Origin: Streptomyces echinoruber
GTDB lineage: Bacteria; Actinomycetota; Actinomycetes; Streptomycetales; Streptomycetaceae
Direction of reading: 5' to 3'
DNA: 64,000 nt
Assembly (NCBI RefSeq): GCF_014651135.1
Contig: NZ_BMWH01000010.1
Coordinates: 62,001-126,000 of the forward strand
Part shown: piece by piece, positions 16,910 through 24,666 of the stretch
How positions within the stretch are numbered: position 1 is the stretch's first letter
Layout: each line of letters begins with the position of its first letter
Made by a program: the position numbers and the translations under genes
Notes under the pieces: model-generated
Told to the model about the DNA's origin: nothing
Seen by the model: the letters and a program-made list of their open reading frames with translations, nothing else
Databases searched by the model: none

Positions 16910-19075
16910 TCATCCCTGGATGGCCAGGACCAGGGGCAGCACCGCCCGGGCGCCGGCGCGGCGGAGCAGGCGGGCGGCCACGGCGAGGGTCCAGCCGGTG
17001 TCGGTGTAGTCGTCGACGAGCAGCACGGGTCCCGGGGTGGCGGCGAGGGCGGCGGCCAGGCCGGGCGGCACGGTCAGCGCGCCGTCGAGGGCCTTGAGAC
17101 GCTGGGCGCTGTTGCTGCGGGCGATCCGGGGCACGTCGCCGGCGTACTCGACGCAGCCCAGCAGCGGCAGCCGCCCGACCTGCGCGATGTGCGCGCCGAG
17201 CGAGCCGATCAACCGCGGCCGGCTGCGGGAGGCGACGGTGACCACGCCGACGGGACGCGGCTGCGCGTCCGCCGCCCCGGAGGCCCAGCCGCCCGGTCCC
17301 TTCGCCCAGTCGGCCAGCACCTCCACCACGGCCCGCGCCACATCCTCGGGCACGGGTCCGTCCGGTGCCTGGGGCGCGAGCATGGGCCGCAGCCGGTTGC
17401 CCCAGCCGATGTCCGAAAGGCGCCCCAGCGCCCGCCCCGGCGCGGCCTGTTCACCCGCCGGGATACGGCCCTTGAGGTCGACGCCCACCGCCGCCAGCCC
17501 GGTCGGCCACATCCGGCGGGGCTCGACCTCGACACCGGCGCGGCCCAGGTCGGCGCGGGCCGCCTGCAGCGCGGCGGGGGAGAGGTCCGCGGTGAAGCGG
17601 GCGCCCGCGCAGTTGTCGCACCGGCCGCAGGGACCGGCGGTCTCGTCGTCCAACTGGCGCTGCAGGAACTCCATCCGGCAGGTCGTCGTGGCGGCGTACT
17701 CGCGCATCGCCTGCTGCTCGGCCCGCCGCTGCCGGGCCACCCGGTCGTAGCGCTCCGCGTCGTACGTCCAGGGCCGGCCGGTGGCGATCCAGCCGCCCTT
17801 GACCCGCCGCACCGCCCCGTCCACGTCGAGGACCTTGAGCATGCTCTCCAGGCGGGACCGGCGCAGCTCCACCAGGGGTTCCAGGGCGGGCAGCGACAGG
17901 GGCCGGTCCGCGCGGGCGAGCACGTCGAGGGTGCGGCGGACGACCTCCTCCGGCGGGAAGGCGAGCGAGGCGAAGTACTCCCAGATCGCCTCGTCCTCCG
18001 GTCCCGGCAGCAGCAGCACCTCGGCGTGTTCGACTCCGCGTCCCGCGCGGCCCACCTGCTGGTAGTAGGCGATGGGGGAGGAGGGCGAACCGAGGTGCAC
18101 GACGAAACCCAGGTCGGGCTTGTCGAAGCCCATCCCCAGCGCCGAGGTGGCCACCAGGGCCTTGACCCGGTTCGCCAGCAGGTCCTCCTCCGCCTGCTGC
18201 CTGTCGGCGTTCTCCGACTTGCCCGTGTAGGAGGCGACCGGGTGGCCGCGCTGCCGCAGGAAGGCGGTGACCTCCTCGGCGGCGGCCACGGTGAGCGTGT
18301 AGACGATCCCGGATCCCGGCAGCTCGTCGAGGTGGTCGGCGAGCCAGGCCATCCGGTGCGCCGCGTCCGGCAGCCGGAGCACACCCAGGCGCAGGCTCTC
18401 CCGGTCCAGCGGACCGCGCAGCACCAGCGCGTCGGACGTGCCGCCGGTGCCGAGCTGCTCGGCGATATCGGCCGTCACCCGGGCGTTGGCGGTGGCGGTG
18501 GTCGCCAGGACCGGGATGCCCGGCGACAGGTCACCGAGCATGGTCCGCAGCCGCCGGTAGTCCGGACGGAAGTCGTGGCCCCAGTCGGAGATGCAGTGCG
18601 CCTCGTCCACGACCAGCAGCCCGGTCGCGGCCGCCAGCTTGGGCAGGATCTGGTCGCGGAAGTCGGGGTTGTTGAGGCGCTCGGGCGAGACCAGCAGCAC
18701 GTCGACGCCGCCCGCGTCGATCTCGCCCTGGATCGTGTCCCACTCCTCGACGTTGGAGGAGTTGATGGTGCGGGCGCGGATGCCGGCGCGGGCGGCGGTC
18801 TCCACCTGGTTGCGCATGAGCGCGAGCAGCGGCGAGACGATCACGGTCGGGCCGCTGCCCCGGGACCGCAGCAGTGACGTCGCCACGAAGTACACCGCGG
18901 ACTTGCCCCACCCCGTGCGCTGGACGACCAGGGCCCGGCGCCGGTCGGCGACCAGCGCCTCGATCGCCCGCCACTGGTCCTCGCGCAGGCGGGCGGTGCC
19001 CGTGTCGTCCCCGACCAGCCGGGCGAGGACGGCGTCCGCCTCGGTCCGGAGATCCGTGTTGCCCGTGTGCTCCAT
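16910..19075 (-). CDS. recQ: RecQ helicase fused to a C-terminal phosphoribosyltransferase-like domain
   Basis: Protein of 721 residues. Walker A Q-R-T-G-W-G-K-S is at residues 52-59, followed by V-V-D-E-A-H-C-I-S-D-W-G-H-D-F-R-P-D-Y (motif II plus the RecQ aromatic loop) and V-G-R-A-G-R-G (motif VI). A four-cysteine RecQ zinc site (T-C-R-M ... C-G-R-C-D-N-C) follows. From about residue 590 the protein continues with a type I phosphoribosyltransferase fold: V-L-L-V-D-D-Y-T-D-T-G-W-T-L matches the PRPP-binding loop. RecQ unwinds 3'-5' during recombination and repair. The added domain resembles ComF but its role is unknown. The gene is divergent from a DUF4192 gene. Confidence 0.93.
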   Translation of the reverse strand: MEHTGNTDLRTEADAVLARLVGDDTGTARLREDQWRAIEALVADRRRALVVQRTGWGKSAVYFVATSLLRSRGSGPTVIVSPLLALMRNQVETAARAGIRARTINSSNVEEWDTIQGEIDAGGVDVLLVSPERLNNPDFRDQILPKLAAATGLLVVDEAHCISDWGHDFRPDYRRLRTMLGDLSPGIPVLATTATANARVTADIAEQLGTGGTSDALVLRGPLDRESLRLGVLRLPDAAHRMAWLADHLDELPGSGIVYTLTVAAAEEVTAFLRQRGHPVASYTGKSENADRQQAEEDLLANRVKALVATSALGMGFDKPDLGFVVHLGSPSSPIAYYQQVGRAGRGVEHAEVLLLPGPEDEAIWEYFASLAFPPEEVVRRTLDVLARADRPLSLPALEPLVELRRSRLESMLKVLDVDGAVRRVKGGWIATGRPWTYDAERYDRVARQRRAEQQAMREYAATTTCRMEFLQRQLDDETAGPCGRCDNCAGARFTADLSPAALQAARADLGRAGVEVEPRRMWPTGLAAVGVDLKGRIPAGEQAAPGRALGRLSDIGWGNRLRPMLAPQAPDGPVPEDVARAVVEVLADWAKGPGGWASGAADAQPRPVGVVTVASRSRPRLIGSLGAHIAQVGRLPLLGCVEYAGDVPRIARSNSAQRLKALDGALTVPPGLAAALAATPGPVLLVDDYTDTGWTLAVAARLLRRAGARAVLPLVLAIQG

Positions 19076-19216
19076 GCGTCCCAGTCAACAGGACGGCACT
19101 GACAATCGGGCGGCGGGTCGGCGGGAGCGCGCTGCCGGACGCTCGGGCGCCGGATACGGCGCGGCCGCGCCCGGCGTCTGCACACGGACCCCGGATTGAT
19201 GTGTCCCTGATGGGAG

Positions 19217-19225
19217 TTATCCACA
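19217..19225 (+). promoter_or_regulatory. Single DnaA-box-like 9-mer
   Basis: TTATCCACA matches the general DnaA box exactly, although Streptomyces DnaA prefers TTGTCCACA. It lies in the divergent recQ/DUF4192 intergenic region. It is a lone copy, so a role in regulation rather than replication start is the only plausible reading. Confidence 0.4.
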
Positions 19226-19265
19226 GGCTCAAGCGGAATGTGGCGATCTGCGAGATCGTCGGCGC

Positions 19266-20858
19266 ATGACGAATCACAGCGGAGACCACCGCGACACCAC
19301 CGGCTCCTTCGGCAACGACGACCTCCACCGGTCGGACGCCGCCCGCGCCGCTTCGGCCGACGACCGCGTCATGCACGGCGCACACGGCACCGAGCAGCAG
19401 GTCACCTTGCGCACTCCGGCCGAACTGGCCGACGCCCTGCCCTACTTGCTCGGCTACCGCCCCGAGGACAGCATCGTCCTGGTCGCCCTGCACGACCAGG
19501 ACGGCCGCGGCCGGTTCGGCGGCCGGGCCCGCCTCGGTATTCCCGCCGACGAGGCCGACTGGAGATGCGCCGCCGAGCAGCTGGCCCGTGGCCTCGTCAC
19601 GGGCAGCGAACGCCGGGGCGCCAGGCCCGGACAGATGGTCGCGTTCGTGTGCCAGGAGCCCGCCCCCGGCGAAACCGGACGGCAGGTCAAGGAGCGTCTG
19701 CATCCCCTCGTCCAGGCCCTGCGCGAAGAGTGCGGACGCCTCGACGTCCCGGTGATCGAGGCGTTGTGCATCTCCGACGGCCGCTTCTGGTCGTACTGCT
19801 GCCCGATCGAGTCGTGCTGTCCCCCCGAGGGCACGCCGATGGGCCTGCCCGGCACCTCCGTGCTGGCGGCCGCGGCCACCTACGCCGGCATCCAGGTCCG
19901 CGGCAGCCTGCGCGAACTGCGCGCCCGCCTGCTGCCCTGGGAGACCTCCGCCACCCGCGAGCAGGAGGCCGCGCTGGACGCCGCGGAACGGCAACTGGTG
20001 CCCCGGATCCTGCACGACGCCACCCGGGAAGCCGTCGCCGAGGAGACCCTGGACCTCGCCGAGCGGATCATCAAGCGGTTCGCCGAGGCGCCCCCCGTCT
20101 CCGGCACCGCCCCGGCGGACCTGCGCGACGACCAGCTCCTCGGCCACGAGGAGGCCGCGGCGCTCATTCTCGGCCTGCAGGACCGCACGACCCGCGATCA
20201 CGCGGCGGCGTGGATGGAGGGCGACGAGGCCGTCCCGGCGCTGCGCCTGTGGCGGGCCCTGGCCCGCCGCTGCGTCGGGCCCTACGGCGAGCACGCCGCC
20301 GCACCCCTCACTCTCGCCGGCTGGGTGGCCTGGTCCACCGGCGACGAACTGGAGGCCCGCGAAGCGCTGGCCATGGCGCTGGGCGCGGACCCCGACTACC
20401 TCTTCGCCCGGCTGCTGCACCAAGCCTGCAACGAGGGGCTGGACCCGGAGTCGATCCGCCGGTGCCTGCGGGCGGAACGAGCGGGCCGCGCCCACCGCGC
20501 ACAGCGGGCCCGACAGGGCGAGCCCGAAGGGAGCGGCGGGGCGGTGTCCGGCACCACAGGCGACCCGCAGGGCCTTCCCACCCCGTTTCCGGAGGACGTG
20601 GCCGAAGGCAGCCGGCGAAAGTCCCCGTCCCATTCCACGGCAACCGGACCGGCCTCGTCACGCCGCCGCATCCGCCCGGCGTCCGCCGTCCCGGACAGCG
20701 ACCGACCGGCCGTGACCAGGACGGACCCCGCGCGTCCGCACACTCCCGGCCCGACCGGCCGCCCAGCGCGTACCACCGGGAAGGGCGTTGCGCGACGCCG
20801 TGTCACAGGTTCAGGCAAGGCCCGGCAGGGCGGTGAGGCCGGGGAGACGGAGGCGTGA
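19266..20858 (+). CDS. DUF4192 protein
   Basis: Protein of 530 residues. The DUF4192 domain spans about residues 45-400: the start L-R-T-P-A-E-L-A-D-A-L-P-Y-L-L-G-Y-R-P-E-D-S-I-V and the later W-V-A-W-S-T-G-D (helical repeat part) are typical. The function of the family is unknown. It is widespread in actinobacteria and often near DNA-repair genes, as here beside recQ. The last 130 residues are Arg/Pro/Ser-rich and disordered. No Shine-Dalgarno is clear before ATG 19266. A GTG at 20855 overlaps the stop codon, but the frame behind it is low-complexity. Confidence 0.88.
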   Translation: MTNHSGDHRDTTGSFGNDDLHRSDAARAASADDRVMHGAHGTEQQVTLRTPAELADALPYLLGYRPEDSIVLVALHDQDGRGRFGGRARLGIPADEADWRCAAEQLARGLVTGSERRGARPGQMVAFVCQEPAPGETGRQVKERLHPLVQALREECGRLDVPVIEALCISDGRFWSYCCPIESCCPPEGTPMGLPGTSVLAAAATYAGIQVRGSLRELRARLLPWETSATREQEAALDAAERQLVPRILHDATREAVAEETLDLAERIIKRFAEAPPVSGTAPADLRDDQLLGHEEAAALILGLQDRTTRDHAAAWMEGDEAVPALRLWRALARRCVGPYGEHAAAPLTLAGWVAWSTGDELEAREALAMALGADPDYLFARLLHQACNEGLDPESIRRCLRAERAGRAHRAQRARQGEPEGSGGAVSGTTGDPQGLPTPFPEDVAEGSRRKSPSHSTATGPASSRRRIRPASAVPDSDRPAVTRTDPARPHTPGPTGRPARTTGKGVARRRVTGSGKARQGGEAGETEA

Positions 20859-21429
20859 GCCCTTTCGGGGAGGGGACCTGTCCGCCGGTGTCCGCGGCAC
20901 CGCAGCACGGGACGGACGCCGCCCCACCGAGCACCTCACGGGCGGCCCCGGCATCGCCTCACACGGAGCCCACCCGCCCGACCGCGGGACGCCGCCCGAC
21001 CCCAGGACGCGGTCCGACCCCGGACGGCGGTTCGCTCCCGGACGGCGGTTCGCTCCCGGATGGCGGGCCGACCCTGGAACGCGGGCCGGCCGCCGGGCGG
21101 CAGCCCGCCCCACCGGGGGACTCCCCAGCCACCGGGTTGCTGCGCCGCGGCCCACGGGATCGCGGCCCACGGGGGACGCGCGTTGCCGCCGGCGCACGCT
21201 GCACGCCCCCGGCAGCGGTGTTCCGCTCCGCTCTGCCCGCGCCGCCCGCACTGTCCGTCCGCCATCCGGTCGGCTCGGCGGCCCGTGGGCGTGACCGACA
21301 GCAGTCCCGTTCCGTTCACCTGAGTGGCGCAGCGTCCGGACGGGCCGCGCCACCCGACCCCAGGCATTCCGGACCTCCGTACCCGGCGCCGAGCACGCCC
21401 AGGCGCACAGAGCGCAGAGGAAGCACCTC
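20859..21429. other. Intergenic low-complexity stretch
   Basis: About 570 bases. The frame beginning at GTG 20855 (GTGA overlap with the upstream stop) codes for Pro/Gly/Arg-rich sequence with a P-D-G-G-S-L repeat. I doubt that it is a gene. Near its end, GAGGAAG precedes the start of the next gene. Confidence 0.45.
21021..21065. repeat. 18-bp tandem repeat
   Basis: CGGACGGCGGTTCGCTCC occurs at 21021-21038 and 21039-21056, with a third, shortened and diverged copy starting at 21057. Being a multiple of three, it keeps the frame that opens at 20855. Confidence 0.8.
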
Positions 21430-23613
21430 ATGCACCAGCCGACTCCGCCCTCCGCCGCAGGTGACCACCCGCTCCCCGGCACACCCGCACCACTCGCCGG
21501 TGGCGGCGCGGCCGGGCCCGCCCACGACTCAGGAGGGGTACCCCACCGCCCGCTACCGCCTCCCTTCGGAGGAACCTCTTCACCGACCCCGACCCCGATC
21601 CCGCTCCCGGCTTCGGCCCTGGCCTCGGAGCGTCCCACCGGCCCGCCCCCGGCCCCGGGCCGCGCCACCGCCTTTCCTCCGGCACATCACGCCCTCGTCT
21701 GCGTCGCCCTGCCGGGAATGGTCATCTCCACGAAGGACGGCCAGTTGTACGGCCGGGGGCTGGAGGGCTTCTACCGCGGCGGCCGGCGTCTGCTCTCCCG
21801 TTGCGGGCTCCGGGTCGCCGGACACACTCCCCTGCCCGTGCAGGCCCGCAGTACGGCGGCGGATCGCGCCCGCTTCGTCGCCACCCTGCGCGCCTCCCCC
21901 GGAACGGGCCCGGACCCGGACGTCGTCGTGGAGCGCGCCCGTGACGCGGACGGCACGGAACGGATCACCCTGCGCAGCGCCGCCGCGCACCCGGTGCGCC
22001 TGCCGGTCGAGGTCGCGCTGGGCACCGACCTGGCCGACCTCGGCGCGATCGCGTCCGGCCGCGCCGGCCCGGAGCTGGCCGCGAGCGTCCGCGGCGGCGG
22101 CCTGCACTGGTCCGGGCCCGGCGCGCGCGTCTCGGTCACCGCCGACCCGGCGCCCACCGACGCCCTGGCCTCCGCGGGCCTCCTGCGCTGGGAGTTCGAC
22201 CTCCCCCCGGGCGGAACGGCAGAGGTGGAGCTGCGGGTACGGCAGGACGGCGCGGGGCCCGTCCGCGCGGCGGGCCACGTGGCCACCAACCCGCTGGCCG
22301 CCGCACGCGCCGACGGCGATCACCCGGTCGTTCCGGAACTGTTGCGGACCAGCATCGAGGACCTCCGGGCCCTTCTGCTGCGCGACCCGGCCCACCCCGC
22401 CGACACCCATCTGGCGGCCGGAGCACCCTGGCGCTGCGGCCTGGCACCGGCCGACGCGCTCGCCGCCGCCCGCATGGCCCTGCCCCTGGGCACCCGGCTC
22501 GCCGCAGGCACCCTGCGCGTCCTCGCCCGCACCCAGTTCCTGGGGGCGGGGTGGCGCCAGGGGATGATCCCCGGGCCCCGGCGGGACGCCGGCGCCCACC
22601 TGCCGCCCGCCTGCACGGGCATGGAGGCCACCCTCCTGTTTCCGGCGCTGCTCGCCGAAGCCCGCAGATGGGGACTGCCGGACCGCGAGACGGAGCAGTT
22701 GATGCCGGCCGCCGAACGCTGCCTGACCTGGCTGCGGGCCGCCACCGCGGACGGCCCGTACGTCCTCGACCCGCATCCGGGCGGTCCCGCCCGCTGCGAG
22801 GTCCAGGCCCACGCCCACCGGGCCGCACTGCTCGGCGCCGACCTGCTCGACGCCTGCGGCAGACCGGGCGGCACCGAGCTGCGGCAGTGGGCGCAGGAGC
22901 TGCGGGCGGCGTTCCGGAGCGACTTCTGGATCGAGGACCGGGGCGGCGGAAGACCGGCGGCCGCACGTCTCCCGGACGGCCGCCTCCTGTCCCACCTCGG
23001 TGCGGGCGCCGCCCACCTCCTCGACACCGGCCTGCTCAGCGGCGGCGAGCAGGCACCCGGCCTGCTCGACAAGGTGCAGACCGAGCAACTGGCCCGGCTG
23101 CTCGGCGGCCCGGCCATGGACTCCGGGTGGGGACTGCGCGGGCTCGGCACGAAGGAGGCGCAGTACAACCCGTTCGGCCACCGCACCGGGGCCGTACGGG
23201 TCCACGAGACCGCCGTCGCCGTCGCGGGCCTGGCCGCCGCCGGCCACGAGCAGGAGGCAACCTCCCTGCTGCGCGGCGTCCTGGCCGCCGCTCAGACCTT
23301 CGAGCACCGTCTGCCCGAGATGTACGCGGGCGAGCAGCGGACCCCGGGCAGCGCCCCCGTGCCGCACCCGGCCGCCTGCCGGCCCTCGGCCACGGCAGCC
23401 GCAGCCGGAGTCCTGCTGCTCACCACCCTGGCCGGCATCCGCCCCGACACCCCGGCCGGAACCGTCACACTCCGCCCCGTGCGCGGCGCACCCCTCGGCG
23501 AGATCGTCCTCACCGGCCTGCGGGTCGCCGGCGCCTCCTTCGCCGTGCGGGTCGGCCGCCTCGGCCTCGCCATGGTCGAGGCGGCCGCCGACGGGCTCCA
23601 ACTCGGTTCGTGA
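21430..23613 (+). CDS. Glycogen debranching enzyme-like protein
   Basis: Protein of 727 residues; the ATG at 21430 is preceded by AGAGGAAG. Residues 1-85 are low-complexity. Residues 85-290 resemble the glycogen-debranching N-terminal domain (M-V-I-S-T-K-D-G-Q-L-Y-G-R-G-L-E-G-F-Y-R-G-G-R-R). Residues 330-720 form an alpha/alpha toroid of the amylo-alpha-1,6-glucosidase kind, including D-S-G-W-G-L-R and Y-N-P-F-G-H-R-T-G-A-V. The commonly seen G-x-V-W-P-H-D segment is here G-A-V-R-V-H-E, so the active site may differ. A role in glycogen or trehalose-type carbohydrate turnover is inferred from the fold only. Confidence 0.82.
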   Translation: MHQPTPPSAAGDHPLPGTPAPLAGGGAAGPAHDSGGVPHRPLPPPFGGTSSPTPTPIPLPASALASERPTGPPPAPGRATAFPPAHHALVCVALPGMVISTKDGQLYGRGLEGFYRGGRRLLSRCGLRVAGHTPLPVQARSTAADRARFVATLRASPGTGPDPDVVVERARDADGTERITLRSAAAHPVRLPVEVALGTDLADLGAIASGRAGPELAASVRGGGLHWSGPGARVSVTADPAPTDALASAGLLRWEFDLPPGGTAEVELRVRQDGAGPVRAAGHVATNPLAAARADGDHPVVPELLRTSIEDLRALLLRDPAHPADTHLAAGAPWRCGLAPADALAAARMALPLGTRLAAGTLRVLARTQFLGAGWRQGMIPGPRRDAGAHLPPACTGMEATLLFPALLAEARRWGLPDRETEQLMPAAERCLTWLRAATADGPYVLDPHPGGPARCEVQAHAHRAALLGADLLDACGRPGGTELRQWAQELRAAFRSDFWIEDRGGGRPAAARLPDGRLLSHLGAGAAHLLDTGLLSGGEQAPGLLDKVQTEQLARLLGGPAMDSGWGLRGLGTKEAQYNPFGHRTGAVRVHETAVAVAGLAAAGHEQEATSLLRGVLAAAQTFEHRLPEMYAGEQRTPGSAPVPHPAACRPSATAAAAGVLLLTTLAGIRPDTPAGTVTLRPVRGAPLGEIVLTGLRVAGASFAVRVGRLGLAMVEAAADGLQLGS

Positions 23614-23761
23614 GAAAGGGACAGAGATAAGGACACGAGCACGACGACACCCGGCACCGGACGCCCCGGCCCGGGGCACGGCCACCCCCTCCGAGCACCG
23701 GACCGCGCGGAGCGGGACACGGCGGACCGACCACCGACGCGACCGGCGAAAGGAGTGCTTA

Positions 23762-23783
23762 TCGTCAGGAAGACGACTATGAT
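23762..23783 (+). promoter_or_regulatory. Leaderless promoter with inverted repeat for the Nudix gene
   Basis: TATGAT (23778-23783) ends six bases before the ATG at 23790, which indicates a leaderless transcript. TCGTC-AGGAA-GACGA (23762-23776) sits in the -35/-10 spacer and could be the binding site of the Nudix regulator itself. Confidence 0.5.
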
Positions 23784-23789
23784 CGCGGC

Positions 23790-24548
23790 ATGCCCTACGA
23801 CCCGTCAGCCTTTCCCCCCTTCGCCGTCACCGTCGACCTGGTCGTGCTGACCGTGCGCCGCCACTCCCTGTGCGCGCTGACGGTACGCAGGGGCGAGCCG
23901 CCGTTCCAGGGGCGCTGGGCACTCCCCGGCGGCTTCGTACGGGCCGACGAGGACCTGGCACAGGCGGCGGCACGCGAACTGTGGGAGGAGACCGGTCTGC
24001 GCGTCCACGACCCGTCCGTCCCCGCCCAGGACAACGGCGCCCACCTCGAGCAGCTCGCCACCTACGGCGACCCCAAGCGCGACCCCCGCATGCGCGTGGT
24101 CAGCGTCGCCCACCTCGCTCTCGCCCCCGACCTGCCCGCCCCCCGGCCCGGCGGCGACGCCAGCAACGCGCGCTGGGCACCCGTCGAGGAACTGCTGCAG
24201 CAGGGCGGCTACGGCCGTGACGGCGAACCGGTGGCGCCGCTCGCCTTCGACCACGCCCAGATCCTCGCGGACGGCGTGGAACGCGCCCGCTCCAAGATCG
24301 AGTACTCGTCGCTGGCCACGGCCTTCTGCCCGCCCGAGTTCACCGTCGGCGAGCTGCGCCGCGTCTACGAGGCCGTGTGGGGCGTGGCCCTGGACCCGCG
24401 CAACTTCCACCGCAAGGTCACCGGCACCCCCGGCTTCCTCGTCCCCACCGGCGGCACGACCACCCGCCAGGGCGGCCGCCCGGCGCAGCTCTTCCGCGCC
24501 GGCGGCGCCACCCTCCTCAACCCGCCGATGCTGCGCCCCGAGGTCTGA
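23790..24548 (+). CDS. Nudix protein with C-terminal winged helix (NrtR-like)
   Basis: Protein of 252 residues. The Nudix box is present: G-G-F-V-R-A-D-E-D-L-A-Q-A-A-A-R-E-L-W-E-E-T-G-L. All the metal-binding acids are kept, so hydrolysis of a nucleoside diphosphate derivative remains possible. The C-terminal 80 residues (F-T-V-G-E-L-R-R-V-Y-E-A-V-W-G, N-F-H-R-K-V) form the winged helix of NrtR-type regulators, which sense ADP-ribose compounds and control NAD-related genes. No NAD gene is nearby. The gene stands between the debranching-like gene and the ABC transporter. Confidence 0.88.
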   Translation: MPYDPSAFPPFAVTVDLVVLTVRRHSLCALTVRRGEPPFQGRWALPGGFVRADEDLAQAAARELWEETGLRVHDPSVPAQDNGAHLEQLATYGDPKRDPRMRVVSVAHLALAPDLPAPRPGGDASNARWAPVEELLQQGGYGRDGEPVAPLAFDHAQILADGVERARSKIEYSSLATAFCPPEFTVGELRRVYEAVWGVALDPRNFHRKVTGTPGFLVPTGGTTTRQGGRPAQLFRAGGATLLNPPMLRPEV

Positions 24549-24644
24549 CGGGCCGGCCGGCTCCGCACACGGGACGCGGACCCGGAGCCGCTCCGAGGCG
24601 CCGCCCTCGGCGGAGTCCGCCCTGCGCTGACCGAAAAAACGGAC

Positions 24645-24659
24645 ATAGCGCGCTATCTT
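24645..24659 (+). promoter_or_regulatory. Palindrome overlapping the -10 of the ABC fusion gene
   Basis: ATAGCGCGCTAT (24645-24656) is a perfect 12-bp palindrome. It overlaps a -10-like TATCTT (24654-24659), which lies seven bases before GTG 24667. A repressor here would block the promoter of a leaderless transcript. Confidence 0.5.
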
Positions 24660-24666
24660 GCTGCGG

